From assembly GCF_028735875.1 (NCBI RefSeq), contig NZ_CP117834.1, positions 186,001 to 250,000 on the forward strand: DNA of 64,000 nt, written 5' to 3'. The position numbers and the translations under genes are program-made. How positions within the stretch are numbered: position 1 is the stretch's first letter; every line of letters begins with the position of its first letter. This DNA comes from Shouchella hunanensis. GTDB lineage: Bacteria > Bacillota > Bacilli > Bacillales > Bacillaceae_D. Under the pieces are notes generated by a model, which was given only the letters and a program-made list of their open reading frames with translations, was not told the DNA's origin and searched no databases. Shown here piece by piece: positions 48,793 through 57,508 of this stretch.

Positions 48793-50555
48793 TTCGCTGC
48801 AGCTCCTTTACTTTTTTGTGTATAGTCACGTTTACGCGGTTTAATAAGTGACGTATCGACTTCTTCATATTCAAAATCTGGAGCCCCTGTTGCTGGATTA
48901 TACCAAGCTTTTGTTGTTTTTAAGAACTCTTCATCGTTACGCTCAGGGAAGTCTGGTTTGTAGTGAGCCCCGCGACTTTCATTACGATTGTACGCACCAA
49001 TTGTAATAACCCTTGCAAGGTTTAACATTCCTTCTAATTGACGCGTAAAGGATGCCCCTTGGTTCGACCAGCGAGATGTGTCGTTAATGTTAATGTTTTT
49101 AAAGCGCTCCATTAGTTCTTGAATCTTTTCATCGGTTTTTAAAAGCTTATCGTTGTAACGAACAACGGTTACGTTATCCGTCATCCATTCACCAAGCTCT
49201 TTATGAAGAACGTATGCATTTTCTTTACCGTCCATCTTTAGGATGGATTCAAACTTATCTTGTTCTTTTTTCACTTCTCCTTCAAATAAAGAAGAGGACA
49301 AGTCTTCTGCCGCTTGATCTAATCCATTAATATAGTCAAGCGCTTTTGGACCTGCCACCATACCGCCGTAAATAGCAGATAGCAATGAGTTTGCACCTAA
49401 ACGGTTTGCTCCGTGCTGAGAATAGTCACACTCACCAGCTGCGAATAGTCCAGGAATATTTGTCATTTGATCATAATCGACCCACATGCCACCCATTGAA
49501 TAGTGAACAGCAGGGAAAATTTTCATTGGTACTTTACGAGGATCATCACCCATGAACTTTTCATAAATTTCAATGATGCCGCCTAGTTTAATATCAAGTT
49601 CTTTTGGATCCTTGTGGGAAAGATCAAGATAAACCATGTTTTCCCCATTAATGCCAAGACCTTCATCAACACATACATGAAAGATCTCACGTGTCGCAAT
49701 ATCACGAGGAACAAGGTTTCCATAAGCTGGATATTTCTCTTCTAAGAAATACCAAGGCTTTCCGTCTTTATAAGTCCAAACTCGTCCACCCTCACCACGG
49801 GCTGACTCACTCATTAGACGCAATTTGTCGTCTCCTGGAATCGCTGTAGGATGAATTTGGATGAATTCACCGTTGGCATACGCTACACCTTGCTCATACA
49901 ACTTCGCTGCTGCATAGCCTGTATTGATCATGGAATTCGTAGATTTTCCGAAGATAATTCCTGGTCCACCTGTTGCCATAATAACTGCATCGGCTGGAAA
50001 ACTTCTAATTTCAGCAGAATTTAATTCTTGCGCCGTTAAGCCGCGACAAACCCCGTCATCAATAATGGCCGATAAAAACTCCCAACCTTCATATTTCGTT
50101 ACGAGACCTTGTACTTCATAACGTCGAACTTGTTCATCTAGTGCATAAAGTAACTGCTGACCAGTTGTTGCCCCAGCAAAGGCTGTTCGGTGATGCTGCG
50201 TTCCACCAAAACGACGGAAATCAAGTAATCCCTCTGGTGTTCGATTAAACATCACGCCCATTCGGTCCATCAAATGGATAATAGACGGTGCTGCGTCTGC
50301 CATTGCTTTTACTGGAGGTTGGTTTGCTAAGAAATCGCCTCCATAAACCGTATCATCAAAATGTAGTGCCGGAGAATCTCCTTCTCCTTTTGTATTAACC
50401 GCTCCATTAATACCACCTTGGGCACAAACAGAGTGGGAACGTTTTACTGGTACAATTGAAAAGAGATCAACAGGAACCCCTTTTTCAGCAATTTTTATGG
50501 CTGCCATCAAGCCAGCTAAACCGCCGCCAACTACAGCTATTCTTCCTTTACTCAT
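48789..50555 (-). CDS. sdhA: Succinate dehydrogenase flavoprotein subunit
   Basis: 588 residues; oxidises succinate to fumarate with covalent FAD. FAD-binding VVGGGLAGLMAAIKIAE at the N terminus; the flavinylated His in KRSHSVCAQGGING (near 41); catalytic region HPTAIPGDDKLRLMSESARGEGG (split) and RDIATREI; SQHGANRLGANSLL near 380. ATG 50555 is preferred (GGGAG 8 nt upstream); a GTG three codons earlier lies in that site. Confidence 0.97.
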   Translation of the reverse strand: MSKGRIAVVGGGLAGLMAAIKIAEKGVPVDLFSIVPVKRSHSVCAQGGINGAVNTKGEGDSPALHFDDTVYGGDFLANQPPVKAMADAAPSIIHLMDRMGVMFNRTPEGLLDFRRFGGTQHHRTAFAGATTGQQLLYALDEQVRRYEVQGLVTKYEGWEFLSAIIDDGVCRGLTAQELNSAEIRSFPADAVIMATGGPGIIFGKSTNSMINTGYAAAKLYEQGVAYANGEFIQIHPTAIPGDDKLRLMSESARGEGGRVWTYKDGKPWYFLEEKYPAYGNLVPRDIATREIFHVCVDEGLGINGENMVYLDLSHKDPKELDIKLGGIIEIYEKFMGDDPRKVPMKIFPAVHYSMGGMWVDYDQMTNIPGLFAAGECDYSQHGANRLGANSLLSAIYGGMVAGPKALDYINGLDQAAEDLSSSLFEGEVKKEQDKFESILKMDGKENAYVLHKELGEWMTDNVTVVRYNDKLLKTDEKIQELMERFKNININDTSRWSNQGASFTRQLEGMLNLARVITIGAYNRNESRGAHYKPDFPERNDEEFLKTTKAWYNPATGAPDFEYEEVDTSLIKPRKRDYTQKSKGAAAK

Positions 50556-50587
50556 TTCGTCCACTCCCTATACGTTGCAAGTCTTAT

Positions 50588-51196
50588 TTACACAAATGCT
50601 AGAGCTGAAGCAACACCTACATATGTAAGTGCTATAAAAACGACGATCGATACATACGTCATAATCTTTTGCGACTTAGGTGTTAGGGTAATTCCCCACG
50701 ATACTGCGAAAGACCATAATCCATTTGCAAAATGGAAGGTTGCTGCCACGATACCCACTATATAAAATGCAAACATCCAATTGTTTTGCAAGATATTTGC
50801 CATCATTTCGTAATTTACTTCTTGACCAAACATAGCTTGGACTCTTGTATCCCAGACATGCCAAGCGATAAAGATCACTAAGAAAACGCCTGATACACGT
50901 TGTAACAAGAACATCCAGTTTCTAAAAAATCCATAGCGGCTTGTGTTGCTTTTGCCTTTAAAAGCAATAAAAATGCCATAAACTGCGTGGAACATAATTG
51001 GTAAAAAGATAATAAAAATTTCAAGTGCATAGCGAAATGGAAGGCTTTCCATAAAGTGTGCAGCTTGGTTAAAAGCTTCTGGACCTCTTGTTGCAAAATG
51101 ATTAATAACAAAGTGCTGAATTAAAAAGATACCAATAGGAATAACTCCTAATAACGAATGCAGTCTTCGATTAAAGTACTCTAAATTACTCGGCAT
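50588..51196 (-). CDS. sdhC: Succinate dehydrogenase cytochrome b558 subunit
   Basis: 202 residues with five hydrophobic segments; the di-heme membrane anchor of the Bacillus-type (menaquinone-reducing) complex. Histidines for heme ligation are in RRLHSLLG (near 13), IQHFVINHFATR (near 28-34), FHAVYGI, AWHVWDT and ATFHFANGLW. The ATG at 51196 matches the family N terminus and has GGAGGG 7 nt before it. First gene of sdhCAB. Confidence 0.95.
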   Translation of the reverse strand: MPSNLEYFNRRLHSLLGVIPIGIFLIQHFVINHFATRGPEAFNQAAHFMESLPFRYALEIFIIFLPIMFHAVYGIFIAFKGKSNTSRYGFFRNWMFLLQRVSGVFLVIFIAWHVWDTRVQAMFGQEVNYEMMANILQNNWMFAFYIVGIVAATFHFANGLWSFAVSWGITLTPKSQKIMTYVSIVVFIALTYVGVASALAFV

Positions 51197-51346
51197 ACAC
51201 GTTCCCTCCACAAATGTTTTCCAGTTTCTTACCCCTTTTAGAAATGAATGACAATTTCTATCTCTTTCGTATACATGTACCTCCCGCTTCATTTCTTGCC
51301 TATTCACAAAAATTCAACAAAACTATGAAACAAACAGAACACTTTC

Positions 51347-51375
51347 ATTTTACTCCTAGGGGTTTTTTGAGTCAA
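51347..51375 (-). promoter_or_regulatory. Sigma-A promoter of sdhCAB
   Basis: Minus strand TTGACT (51370-51375), 17-nt spacer, TAAAAT (51347-51352). A ~145-nt leader follows with no obvious terminator. Confidence 0.8.
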
Positions 51376-51490
51376 GAAAACGGATTCAATTCTTATTGAT
51401 TTAAAAGGGTTTTGAATCTTCTGTCCAATCGGTCATTTAAAAAGGCTGACAAATGATTCAAAGAACTGTACTATAGAAGGAGCAATTTTT

Positions 51491-51913
51491 TTGAATCAAT
51501 GGGGTGCTGTTATGAGTGAAACAAACCAGCAATTAAAAGGCTACGAATTAATCCGAAATGATGTGCTTCAACTTGTTCTAGGCAAGGAGCATGACCACTT
51601 ATTGTATTGGGTTGGAAAATCGTTAGCACGAAAGTATAAGCTAGAACAAATAGAAGAACTACATACGTTTTTTAGACAAGTGTATTGGGGAGACCTCTCC
51701 TTAGTTAAACAAAAGAAAAATGAGTGGTACTATGAATTAAGCGGAGAATGGATGACGAAAGAAGATGAACGGTCGTACCAATTAGAAGCAGGATTTCTAG
51801 CAGAAACACTTGAAGCCCAGTTTGCCGTTGCAACCGCTGCGACCTATACAAAAAAAGGCAAAGCGATACGCCTTACCGTTCATTTTGACCATAAAGACAC
51901 AGTAGCCATTTAA
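51491..51913 (+). CDS. yslB: YslB-family protein (DUF2507)
   Basis: 140 residues (133 if the ATG at 51512 is used). LKGYELIRNDVLQLVLGKEHDHLLYW, seen as GYELIRNDVLQLVLG and LLYWVGKSLARKY, opens the domain. EAGFLAETLEAQFAVATAATY closes it, like the haem-NO-binding/V4R-related fold of this family. Function unknown. Starts: TTG 51491 is 9 nt from AAGGAG; ATG 51512 has GGGGTG. It is divergent from sdhC and convergent with uvrC. The lysC gene I recall between yslB and uvrC in B. subtilis is not here. Confidence 0.85.
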   Translation: MNQWGAVMSETNQQLKGYELIRNDVLQLVLGKEHDHLLYWVGKSLARKYKLEQIEELHTFFRQVYWGDLSLVKQKKNEWYYELSGEWMTKEDERSYQLEAGFLAETLEAQFAVATAATYTKKGKAIRLTVHFDHKDTVAI

Positions 51914-51917
51914 TTAG

Positions 51918-51953
51918 AAAAAACTGCAGTTTACTTTTCTGACTGCAGTTTTT
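51918..51953 (+). terminator. Bidirectional terminator between yslB and uvrC
   Basis: AAAAACTGCAGT / ACTGCAGTTTTT perfect stem with an 11-nt loop; T-tract on both strands; overlaps the 3' end of uvrC. Confidence 0.85.
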
Positions 51954-53706
51954 CATATATTTGCTTAGCTACGTTTCTTGGCACATACTCTGCCAATTGA
52001 TCCATACTCGCTTCGCGCATTTTCTTCATCGAGCCAAACGCCTTTAAGAGCGTTCGCTTACGTTTTTCGCCTACACCAGAGATGTCGTCAAGCGCAGATT
52101 GAAAAAAACTCTTCGAACGGGTTTGGCGATGAAATGTAATAGCAAATCGGTGCACTTCATCTTGTATACGCTGTAGCAAATAGAACTCATGGCTATCGCG
52201 CTTTAATGTTACTACTTCAGGTGGGCTACCTATGAGGAGCTGTGATGTTTTGTGAGTCGCGTCTTTTGCAAGACCACATACAGGAATCGACAGCCCTAAC
52301 TCATCCTCTACGACTTCTTTTGCTGCTGTAATTTGACCAGTACCCCCATCAATAACAATTAAATCTGGTAATGGCGCCTCTTCTTTAAGCAACCGTATAT
52401 AACGTCTTCGCACTACTTCGCGCATGGAGCCATAATCATCAGGCCCTGCCACTGTCTTAATTTTATACTTTCGATAATGTTTTCGAGCCGGCTTCCCATC
52501 AATAAATGTCACCATCGCAGAGACCGGATCTACTCCTTGAATATTGGAATTATCAAACGCTTCAATGCGGTAAGGTGTTGAAATATTCATCGCTTTCCCT
52601 AGACGTTCAACTGCTTTAATTGTTCGTTCTTCGTCTCGCTCGATTAACGAAAATTTCTCTTTTAATGCAATTGCTGCATTTTCTTCAGCTAGATCAAGGA
52701 GAGATTTCTTCTGTCCTCTTTTTGGTTGGCTGACTTTTATGTTCAAAAGCTCTGTTAATAGTTCTGCATCCACATGTTCAGACACAAACAGTTCTTTTGG
52801 TTTAATATGGTTCTTTTCTAAATAAAACTGCGCAATGAAGGAGAGCAGCTCTTCAGATGCTTCTTGATAAATTGGAAACATGGCGACATCCCGTTCAATT
52901 AACCGCCCTTGTCGCACGAAAAAGACTTGTACACACATCCAGCCCTTATCATATGAAAACCCAAATACATCTCGATCGGTTTGATCTGAAAAGGACATTT
53001 TTTGCTTTTCCATCACTTTATCCATTTGAATCAACGTATCTCTTAGTTCTTGGGCACGTTCAAAGTCTAGCTTTTCTGCTGCTTCTGTCATTTTCGCTTG
53101 AAGACTTTCCTTTATTTCGGTATGACCATACTTTAAAAAGCGAGTAATTTCATGAACCATTTCTTGGTTTTGTTTATCGGTGACGTTATACACACACGGG
53201 GCTAAACATTGACCAATATGATAATACAAACAAACGCTATCTGGCATCTTACGGCACTTTCGTAGAGGATACAACCGATCTAACAGCTTTTTTGTGTCAG
53301 AAGCAGCCCCTGCGTTTGGATACGGTCCAAAGTACTTTCCGCCATCTTTTTTCACTTGACGCGTAATGACAAGGCGAGGATGTTTTTCATTGGTTATCTT
53401 TATATATGGAAAGCTTTTATCATCTTTTAACAGCACATTATATTTAGGATCATGCTTTTTAATTAATGTCAATTCAAGAATTAAAGCTTCAATATTGGTA
53501 GAGGTGACAATATATTCAAAATCATGAATTTCTGTAACTAAACGCTGCGTCTTGGTATCGTGGCTGCCAGTAAAATAAGAGCGAACACGGTTCTTGAGAA
53601 CTTTCGCTTTTCCTACATAAATAATCGTTCCTTGCCTATCTTTCATTAAATAACAACCAGGTTTATCAGGAAGAAGCGGAAGTTTATTTTGAATGGCATC
53701 ATTCAT
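51931..53706 (-). CDS. uvrC: Excinuclease ABC subunit C
   Basis: 591 residues; makes both incisions in nucleotide excision repair. GIY-YIG nuclease domain at 10-95 ([18 protein letters not shown]). UVR domain near 205-240 ([16 protein letters not shown]) for UvrB contact. RNase H-like nuclease domain ([35 protein letters not shown]). C-terminal helix-hairpin-helix pair ([18 protein letters not shown]). Starts after trxA and its terminator. Confidence 0.97.
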   Translation of the reverse strand: MNDAIQNKLPLLPDKPGCYLMKDRQGTIIYVGKAKVLKNRVRSYFTGSHDTKTQRLVTEIHDFEYIVTSTNIEALILELTLIKKHDPKYNVLLKDDKSFPYIKITNEKHPRLVITRQVKKDGGKYFGPYPNAGAASDTKKLLDRLYPLRKCRKMPDSVCLYYHIGQCLAPCVYNVTDKQNQEMVHEITRFLKYGHTEIKESLQAKMTEAAEKLDFERAQELRDTLIQMDKVMEKQKMSFSDQTDRDVFGFSYDKGWMCVQVFFVRQGRLIERDVAMFPIYQEASEELLSFIAQFYLEKNHIKPKELFVSEHVDAELLTELLNIKVSQPKRGQKKSLLDLAEENAAIALKEKFSLIERDEERTIKAVERLGKAMNISTPYRIEAFDNSNIQGVDPVSAMVTFIDGKPARKHYRKYKIKTVAGPDDYGSMREVVRRRYIRLLKEEAPLPDLIVIDGGTGQITAAKEVVEDELGLSIPVCGLAKDATHKTSQLLIGSPPEVVTLKRDSHEFYLLQRIQDEVHRFAITFHRQTRSKSFFQSALDDISGVGEKRKRTLLKAFGSMKKMREASMDQLAEYVPRNVAKQIYEKLQSEK

Positions 53707-53725
53707 AAATTGACCTCCTATGTGT

Positions 53726-53757
53726 AAAAAAACCGCCTCCCTTTTAAAAGAAGGCGG
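53726..53757 (-). terminator. Intrinsic terminator after trxA
   Basis: Minus strand CCGCCTTC / GGGAGGCGG stem, T-rich loop and TTTTTTT. The uvrC start lies 20 nt further on, so uvrC may partly rely on readthrough. Confidence 0.88.
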
Positions 53758-53763
53758 ATCGTC

Positions 53764-54078
53764 TTACATTTGTTTGTTAAGAAGTTCAGCTAGCGCTTCT
53801 TTTGGTTGGAAGCCAACAGCTTTGTCAACGACTTCTCCGTCTTTAAGAACAAGTAAAGTTGGAATACTCATCACACCAAATTTACCAGCTGTTTCTTGAT
53901 TTTCGTCAACGTCTACTTTAACGATTTTCGCTTTATCGCCAAGGTCTCCATCTAACTCTTCAAGAACTGGTGCAATCATCTTACAAGGTCCACACCAAGG
54001 TGCCCAAAAATCAACGAGTACAACACCGTCTTTTGTTTCTTCTGTAAAGTTTTGATCAGTTGCGTTTACAATTGCCAT
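53764..54078 (-). CDS. trxA: Thioredoxin
   Basis: 104 residues; general protein disulfide reductase. Active site WCGPC at 28-32, cis-proline motif [12 protein letters not shown] near 74. The ATG at 54078 gives the family N terminus, with AAAGGGG 10 nt upstream; the longer open frame upstream is promoter sequence. A TATACT -10 lies ~35 nt upstream. Confidence 0.97.
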   Translation of the reverse strand: MAIVNATDQNFTEETKDGVVLVDFWAPWCGPCKMIAPVLEELDGDLGDKAKIVKVDVDENQETAGKFGVMSIPTLLVLKDGEVVDKAVGFQPKEALAELLNKQM

Positions 54079-54240
54079 TTTTAAAAATCCCCTTTCCATT
54101 ACAACGTGCTTTAAGTATAACACTTCCATTTGAAGCAAGAAAATAATTTGCTCTATCATGTAGAGTGCCCACTGTTGATTTATGATAAACGATAAAGTTA
54201 TAAAAGAAAAGCCACTTGCTCAAGCAAATGGCTTACAACT

Positions 54241-55206
54241 TTAATTTGTTACCAATACGTTTCGTAATTCTTCTGTTAAAAGCGGTACTATTTCAAACAA
54301 GTCTCCAACAATCCCGTAGTCAGCTACCTCAAAAATGGGTGCTTCCGGATCTTTATTAATAGCGACAATGACTTTTGAATTCGACATACCCGCCAAATGT
54401 TGAATAGCTCCAGATAAACCAATAGCAAAGTACAAATCAGGTGTTACCACTTTTCCTGTTTGCCCAATCTGCAATGAATAATCACAGTACTCAGCATCAC
54501 ATGCACCTCGAGAAGCCCCGATTGCACCGCCAAGGAGCTCAGCTAATTCTTCTAACGGTTTAAAGCCGTCAGTACTTTTAACGCCTCGTCCTCCTGCTAC
54601 AATGACATTCGCTTCAGATAGATCCACTCCGCCTGTCGCTTTCTTTACAACTTCTTTTACAACTGTGCGTAAATCACGAATATCAACTGCTAGTGTTTCC
54701 ACTTCACCTGTTTTCGTATCATCTTTTTCAAGTGCCAAAATATTGTTTGGACGGATTGTAACAATCATTTTGTCGCTTTCTGTTGTTCGTTTTTCAAATG
54801 CCTTCCCAGAGTATATCGGTCTTGTGAAGTGCAGATCATCAATTGCAACAACGTCTGAAAATAGTGCCGCATCCATTTTCACAGCGAGTCGCGGAGAAAC
54901 GTCTTTCCCTATAGACGTATGACCAAGAACCACAGCATCTGGATTTTCTTTGTCAAACACTTGTAAAAATGCCTGTTTAAACCCATCGGTCGTGTAGTGT
55001 TTAAGTGCCTCATTCTCTACTGCGATGACACGGTCTGCTCCATATGCAAACAACGTTTTCGCAAGATCCTTCACCGTATCGCCAGCTAAAACTGCTACGA
55101 TCTCTCCTCCATCAGCAATTTGTTGTGCAGCTCCAATTGATTCAAACGATACGTTTCTTAACTCACCATTTTTCGCCTCTGCAAGAACAAGTGTTTTTCT
55201 ACTCAT
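54241..55206 (-). CDS. etfA: Electron transfer flavoprotein, alpha subunit
   Basis: 321 residues; with EtfB accepts electrons from acyl-CoA dehydrogenases and passes them to the quinone pool. The C-terminal FAD domain shows VAGGRGVKSTDGFKPLEEL, GGAIGASRGACDA, QIGQTGKVVTPDLYFAIGLS (split at GQTGK) and VIVAINKDPEAPIFEVADYG. Fourteen nt after etfB. Last gene of fadR-fadB-etfBA. Confidence 0.96.
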   Translation of the reverse strand: MSRKTLVLAEAKNGELRNVSFESIGAAQQIADGGEIVAVLAGDTVKDLAKTLFAYGADRVIAVENEALKHYTTDGFKQAFLQVFDKENPDAVVLGHTSIGKDVSPRLAVKMDAALFSDVVAIDDLHFTRPIYSGKAFEKRTTESDKMIVTIRPNNILALEKDDTKTGEVETLAVDIRDLRTVVKEVVKKATGGVDLSEANVIVAGGRGVKSTDGFKPLEELAELLGGAIGASRGACDAEYCDYSLQIGQTGKVVTPDLYFAIGLSGAIQHLAGMSNSKVIVAINKDPEAPIFEVADYGIVGDLFEIVPLLTEELRNVLVTN

Positions 55207-55220
55207 AATGAAACCTCCTT

Positions 55221-55991
55221 TTATATCACTTTCGCTTCTGATCGTAATAATGAAACAAGTTCTTTCACTTGTTCGCTTGGTTCACCTTCTAATTTCTTAC
55301 CAGCTTGTTTTTCAGGTGGTAAATACACTTCGCTAACGGACGTTTTTGCTTCAACATCCTCTTCATCCACATCTAAATCATCAAGGTCAAGTGTTTCTAG
55401 AGGCTTCTTCTTCGCTTTCATAATCCCCGGCAAAGAAGGGTAGCGTGGCTCGTTTAAGCCTTGTTGAGCCGTTACGAGCAAAGGCAGCTGCGCTTCTAGT
55501 TTTTCTTCGTCTCCTTCCACGTCACGAACAATAGAGGCGGTTTGACCATCAATGGAAAGACTTGTAATCGTTGTTACTTGCGGAATATCTAATAGTTCTG
55601 CAAGCCTTGGACCAACCTGGCCAGATCCACCATCAACGGCTACATTTCCAGCTAGTATAATATCGAAATCCTGCTCTTTAAAATAAGCGTGTAATAATGA
55701 TGCTGTGGTATAGGGGTCACTCTCTTCAACCTCTTCGCGGTCAAGAAGCACGGCTTTATCTGCCCCCATCGCTAATGCGGTGCGAAGTTGTTTTTCCGCA
55801 TCTTCTTCGCCTACCGTTACAACTGTTACTTCCCCACCATGAGCTTCTCGAAGAACGAGCGCTTCTTCTACAGCGTATTCATCATAAGGATTAATAATAA
55901 ATTCTGCACCATCTTCTTGGACTTTTCCATTTGTTATCGTAATTTTTTCCTCTGTGTCAAAGGTGCGCTTTAAAATAACAAAAATATTCAT
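55221..55991 (-). CDS. etfB: Electron transfer flavoprotein, beta subunit
   Basis: 256 residues; AMP-binding partner of EtfA. INPYDEYAVEEALVLRE near 33, ADKAVLLDREEVEESDPYTT, ILAGNVAVDGGSGQVGPRLAE near 118 and LPLLVTAQQGLNEPRYPSLP are family hallmarks. Between fadB and etfA. Confidence 0.96.
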   Translation of the reverse strand: MNIFVILKRTFDTEEKITITNGKVQEDGAEFIINPYDEYAVEEALVLREAHGGEVTVVTVGEEDAEKQLRTALAMGADKAVLLDREEVEESDPYTTASLLHAYFKEQDFDIILAGNVAVDGGSGQVGPRLAELLDIPQVTTITSLSIDGQTASIVRDVEGDEEKLEAQLPLLVTAQQGLNEPRYPSLPGIMKAKKKPLETLDLDDLDVDEEDVEAKTSVSEVYLPPEKQAGKKLEGEPSEQVKELVSLLRSEAKVI

Positions 55992-56008
55992 CTATAAACC
56001 CTCCTCTA

Positions 56009-56779
56009 TTAATTCCCTTTAAATACAGGCTTTCTCTTTTCTAAAAATGCTTGAACACCCTCGTTCCGATCTTCTTGTTTAAACACTTCTCCAAATGAGG
56101 CACGCTCTTTCTCTAACCCTGCTTCTAGCTTGTTATCGCTAAATGCCACTAATTCCAAGGTTTTCTGAACGGTTAGAGGGCTCTTACCTGCAATAACCTT
56201 GGCCATTGAACGTGCTTCTGAAAGAACGTCTTCTTCAGGTAAGACATGATTAATTAGCCCAACTAAGTAGCCTTCTTCTGCTGTAATTGGTTCACTTGTA
56301 AGCATGAGCTCTGTTGCTTTAGCTTTTCCAATGAGTTTAGGTAATCGCTGTGTTCCACCAAATCCAGGAATTAGGCCTAAATTCAGTTCAGGCAACCCGA
56401 GCTTCGTTCCTTTTGCAGCTAATCGTATATGACAGGCTAACGCAAGCTCTAAACCGCCACCTAAAGCCGCACCATGAATGGCAGCAATAACTGGTTTAGG
56501 GGATTGCTCAATTTTCGTAAACGTTTCTTGTCCAATCCGACCTAATTGAGCAAACTCCTGTTCATCTTTTACTTCTGTAAATTCTTTAATATCAGCACCA
56601 GCTGCGAAGAAGCGACCCTCTCCATGAAGAACCACTGCTTTAATCTCCTGATCTTTGTATACGTTTTCAAAAATCTCGTTTAACTCAGCCATTACACCAC
56701 GTGAAAGCGCATTGGCTGGAGGTCGAGTTAGTGTAACAATGGCTACACCATCTTCAACCTTCCACTTAACATGCTCCAT
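56009..56779 (-). CDS. fadB: Enoyl-CoA hydratase (FadB/YsiB)
   Basis: 256-residue crotonase. Hydrates trans-2-enoyl-CoA in beta-oxidation. The oxyanion hole comes from GRFFAAGADIKEF and GAALGGGLELALACHIRLA. Catalytic Glu positions are in the GGGLELALA region and in LGLPELNLGLIPGFGGTQRL. Five nt after fadR. The B. subtilis gene is ysiB, now called fadB; this is the single-domain hydratase, not the large multifunctional FadB of enterobacteria. Confidence 0.93.
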   Translation of the reverse strand: MEHVKWKVEDGVAIVTLTRPPANALSRGVMAELNEIFENVYKDQEIKAVVLHGEGRFFAAGADIKEFTEVKDEQEFAQLGRIGQETFTKIEQSPKPVIAAIHGAALGGGLELALACHIRLAAKGTKLGLPELNLGLIPGFGGTQRLPKLIGKAKATELMLTSEPITAEEGYLVGLINHVLPEEDVLSEARSMAKVIAGKSPLTVQKTLELVAFSDNKLEAGLEKERASFGEVFKQEDRNEGVQAFLEKRKPVFKGN

Positions 56780-56784
56780 TTCCT

Positions 56785-57384
56785 CTAACCCCTCTCCTCT
56801 TTACCGGTTAAGCCATGAAGTAACATTTCTTGAACCGTATTTGTTTGGTTTGTTAACGAAAATTTCCCTTCGGACATAACCCAGTTTGAAACGACTTCAT
56901 CAAGCGTTCCAAAAATCATTTGTCTCGCCAATAAAGGATCCAATTCGACATGAAAGGTACCAATTTTTTTCCCCTCTTGTACTATTTCGTCTATTAAGAG
57001 AAGATATCCTTTTAAAACTTGATTTATTCTTTGTCTCAATTCTACTTTAGACTGACGTAACTCTAATTGAGTGACAACAGCAAGGTGATAATCTTTCTCC
57101 AATTGAGCAAAATGAGACGAAATCAACACCTTTAATTTATCTTCAATGGTTTTTTCTTGTTTAATTTTCAACTTGCTCGTTTCAACAAAAGAACCCATTT
57201 TTTCTTGAAATAAGGAGATCAATATATCTTCTTTGTTTTTAAAATATAAGTAAATGGTTCCATCTGCCACACCAGCTTCTTTTGCGATCTTTGACACTTG
57301 AGCTTGATGAAACCCATGCTTAGCTATGACTAATACCGCTGCATCAATTATTTTATCGAATTTTTGACCTTTACGTTTGCTCAC
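56785..57384 (-). CDS. fadR: Fatty-acid degradation repressor FadR (TetR family, YsiA)
   Basis: 199 residues. TetR helix-turn-helix at 10-55: IDAAVLVIAKHGFHQAQVSK, IAKEAGVADGTIYLYFKNKE. The ligand domain includes LAVVTQLELRQSKVELRQRI and ARQMIFGTLDEVVSNWVM, very close to B. subtilis FadR, which is released from DNA by long-chain acyl-CoA. Start set at GTG 57384 (AAGGAG 8 nt upstream); the frame is open 7 codons further. A FadR operator covers the start point of its own promoter, so autoregulation is expected. Confidence 0.96.
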   Translation of the reverse strand: MSKRKGQKFDKIIDAAVLVIAKHGFHQAQVSKIAKEAGVADGTIYLYFKNKEDILISLFQEKMGSFVETSKLKIKQEKTIEDKLKVLISSHFAQLEKDYHLAVVTQLELRQSKVELRQRINQVLKGYLLLIDEIVQEGKKIGTFHVELDPLLARQMIFGTLDEVVSNWVMSEGKFSLTNQTNTVQEMLLHGLTGKEERG

Positions 57385-57407
57385 TACAATCTCTCCTTGC
57401 CACAATC

Positions 57408-57427
57408 ATGAATGAGTATTCATTCAT
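57408..57427. promoter_or_regulatory. FadR operator
   Basis: ATGAATGAGTATTCATTCAT, an almost perfect palindrome. It fits the B. subtilis FadR consensus TGAATGAMTANTCATTCA at every informative position but one (G for M). It overlaps the predicted transcription start of fadR-fadB-etfBA. Confidence 0.9.
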
Positions 57428-57433
57428 ATTACT

Positions 57434-57462
57434 ATTATAGTAAATAAGAGGATGATTGTCAA
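57434..57462 (-). promoter_or_regulatory. Consensus sigma-A promoter of fadR-fadB-etfB-etfA
   Basis: Minus strand TTGACA (57457-57462), 17-nt spacer, TATAAT (57434-57439): a perfect consensus in both boxes. Such strength would be held down by the adjacent FadR operator. Confidence 0.9.
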
Positions 57463-57472
57463 ATAAGAAACT

Positions 57473-57501
57473 GGTTTCTTTGCCTGCATAGCAAAGAAAC
57501 C
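57473..57501 (-). terminator. Intrinsic terminator after lcfA
   Basis: GGTTTCTTTGC / GCAAAGAAACC perfect 11-bp stem, 7-nt loop, followed by AGTTTCTTATTT. It separates lcfA from the fadR unit. Confidence 0.7.
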
Positions 57502-57508
57502 TTGTGTT

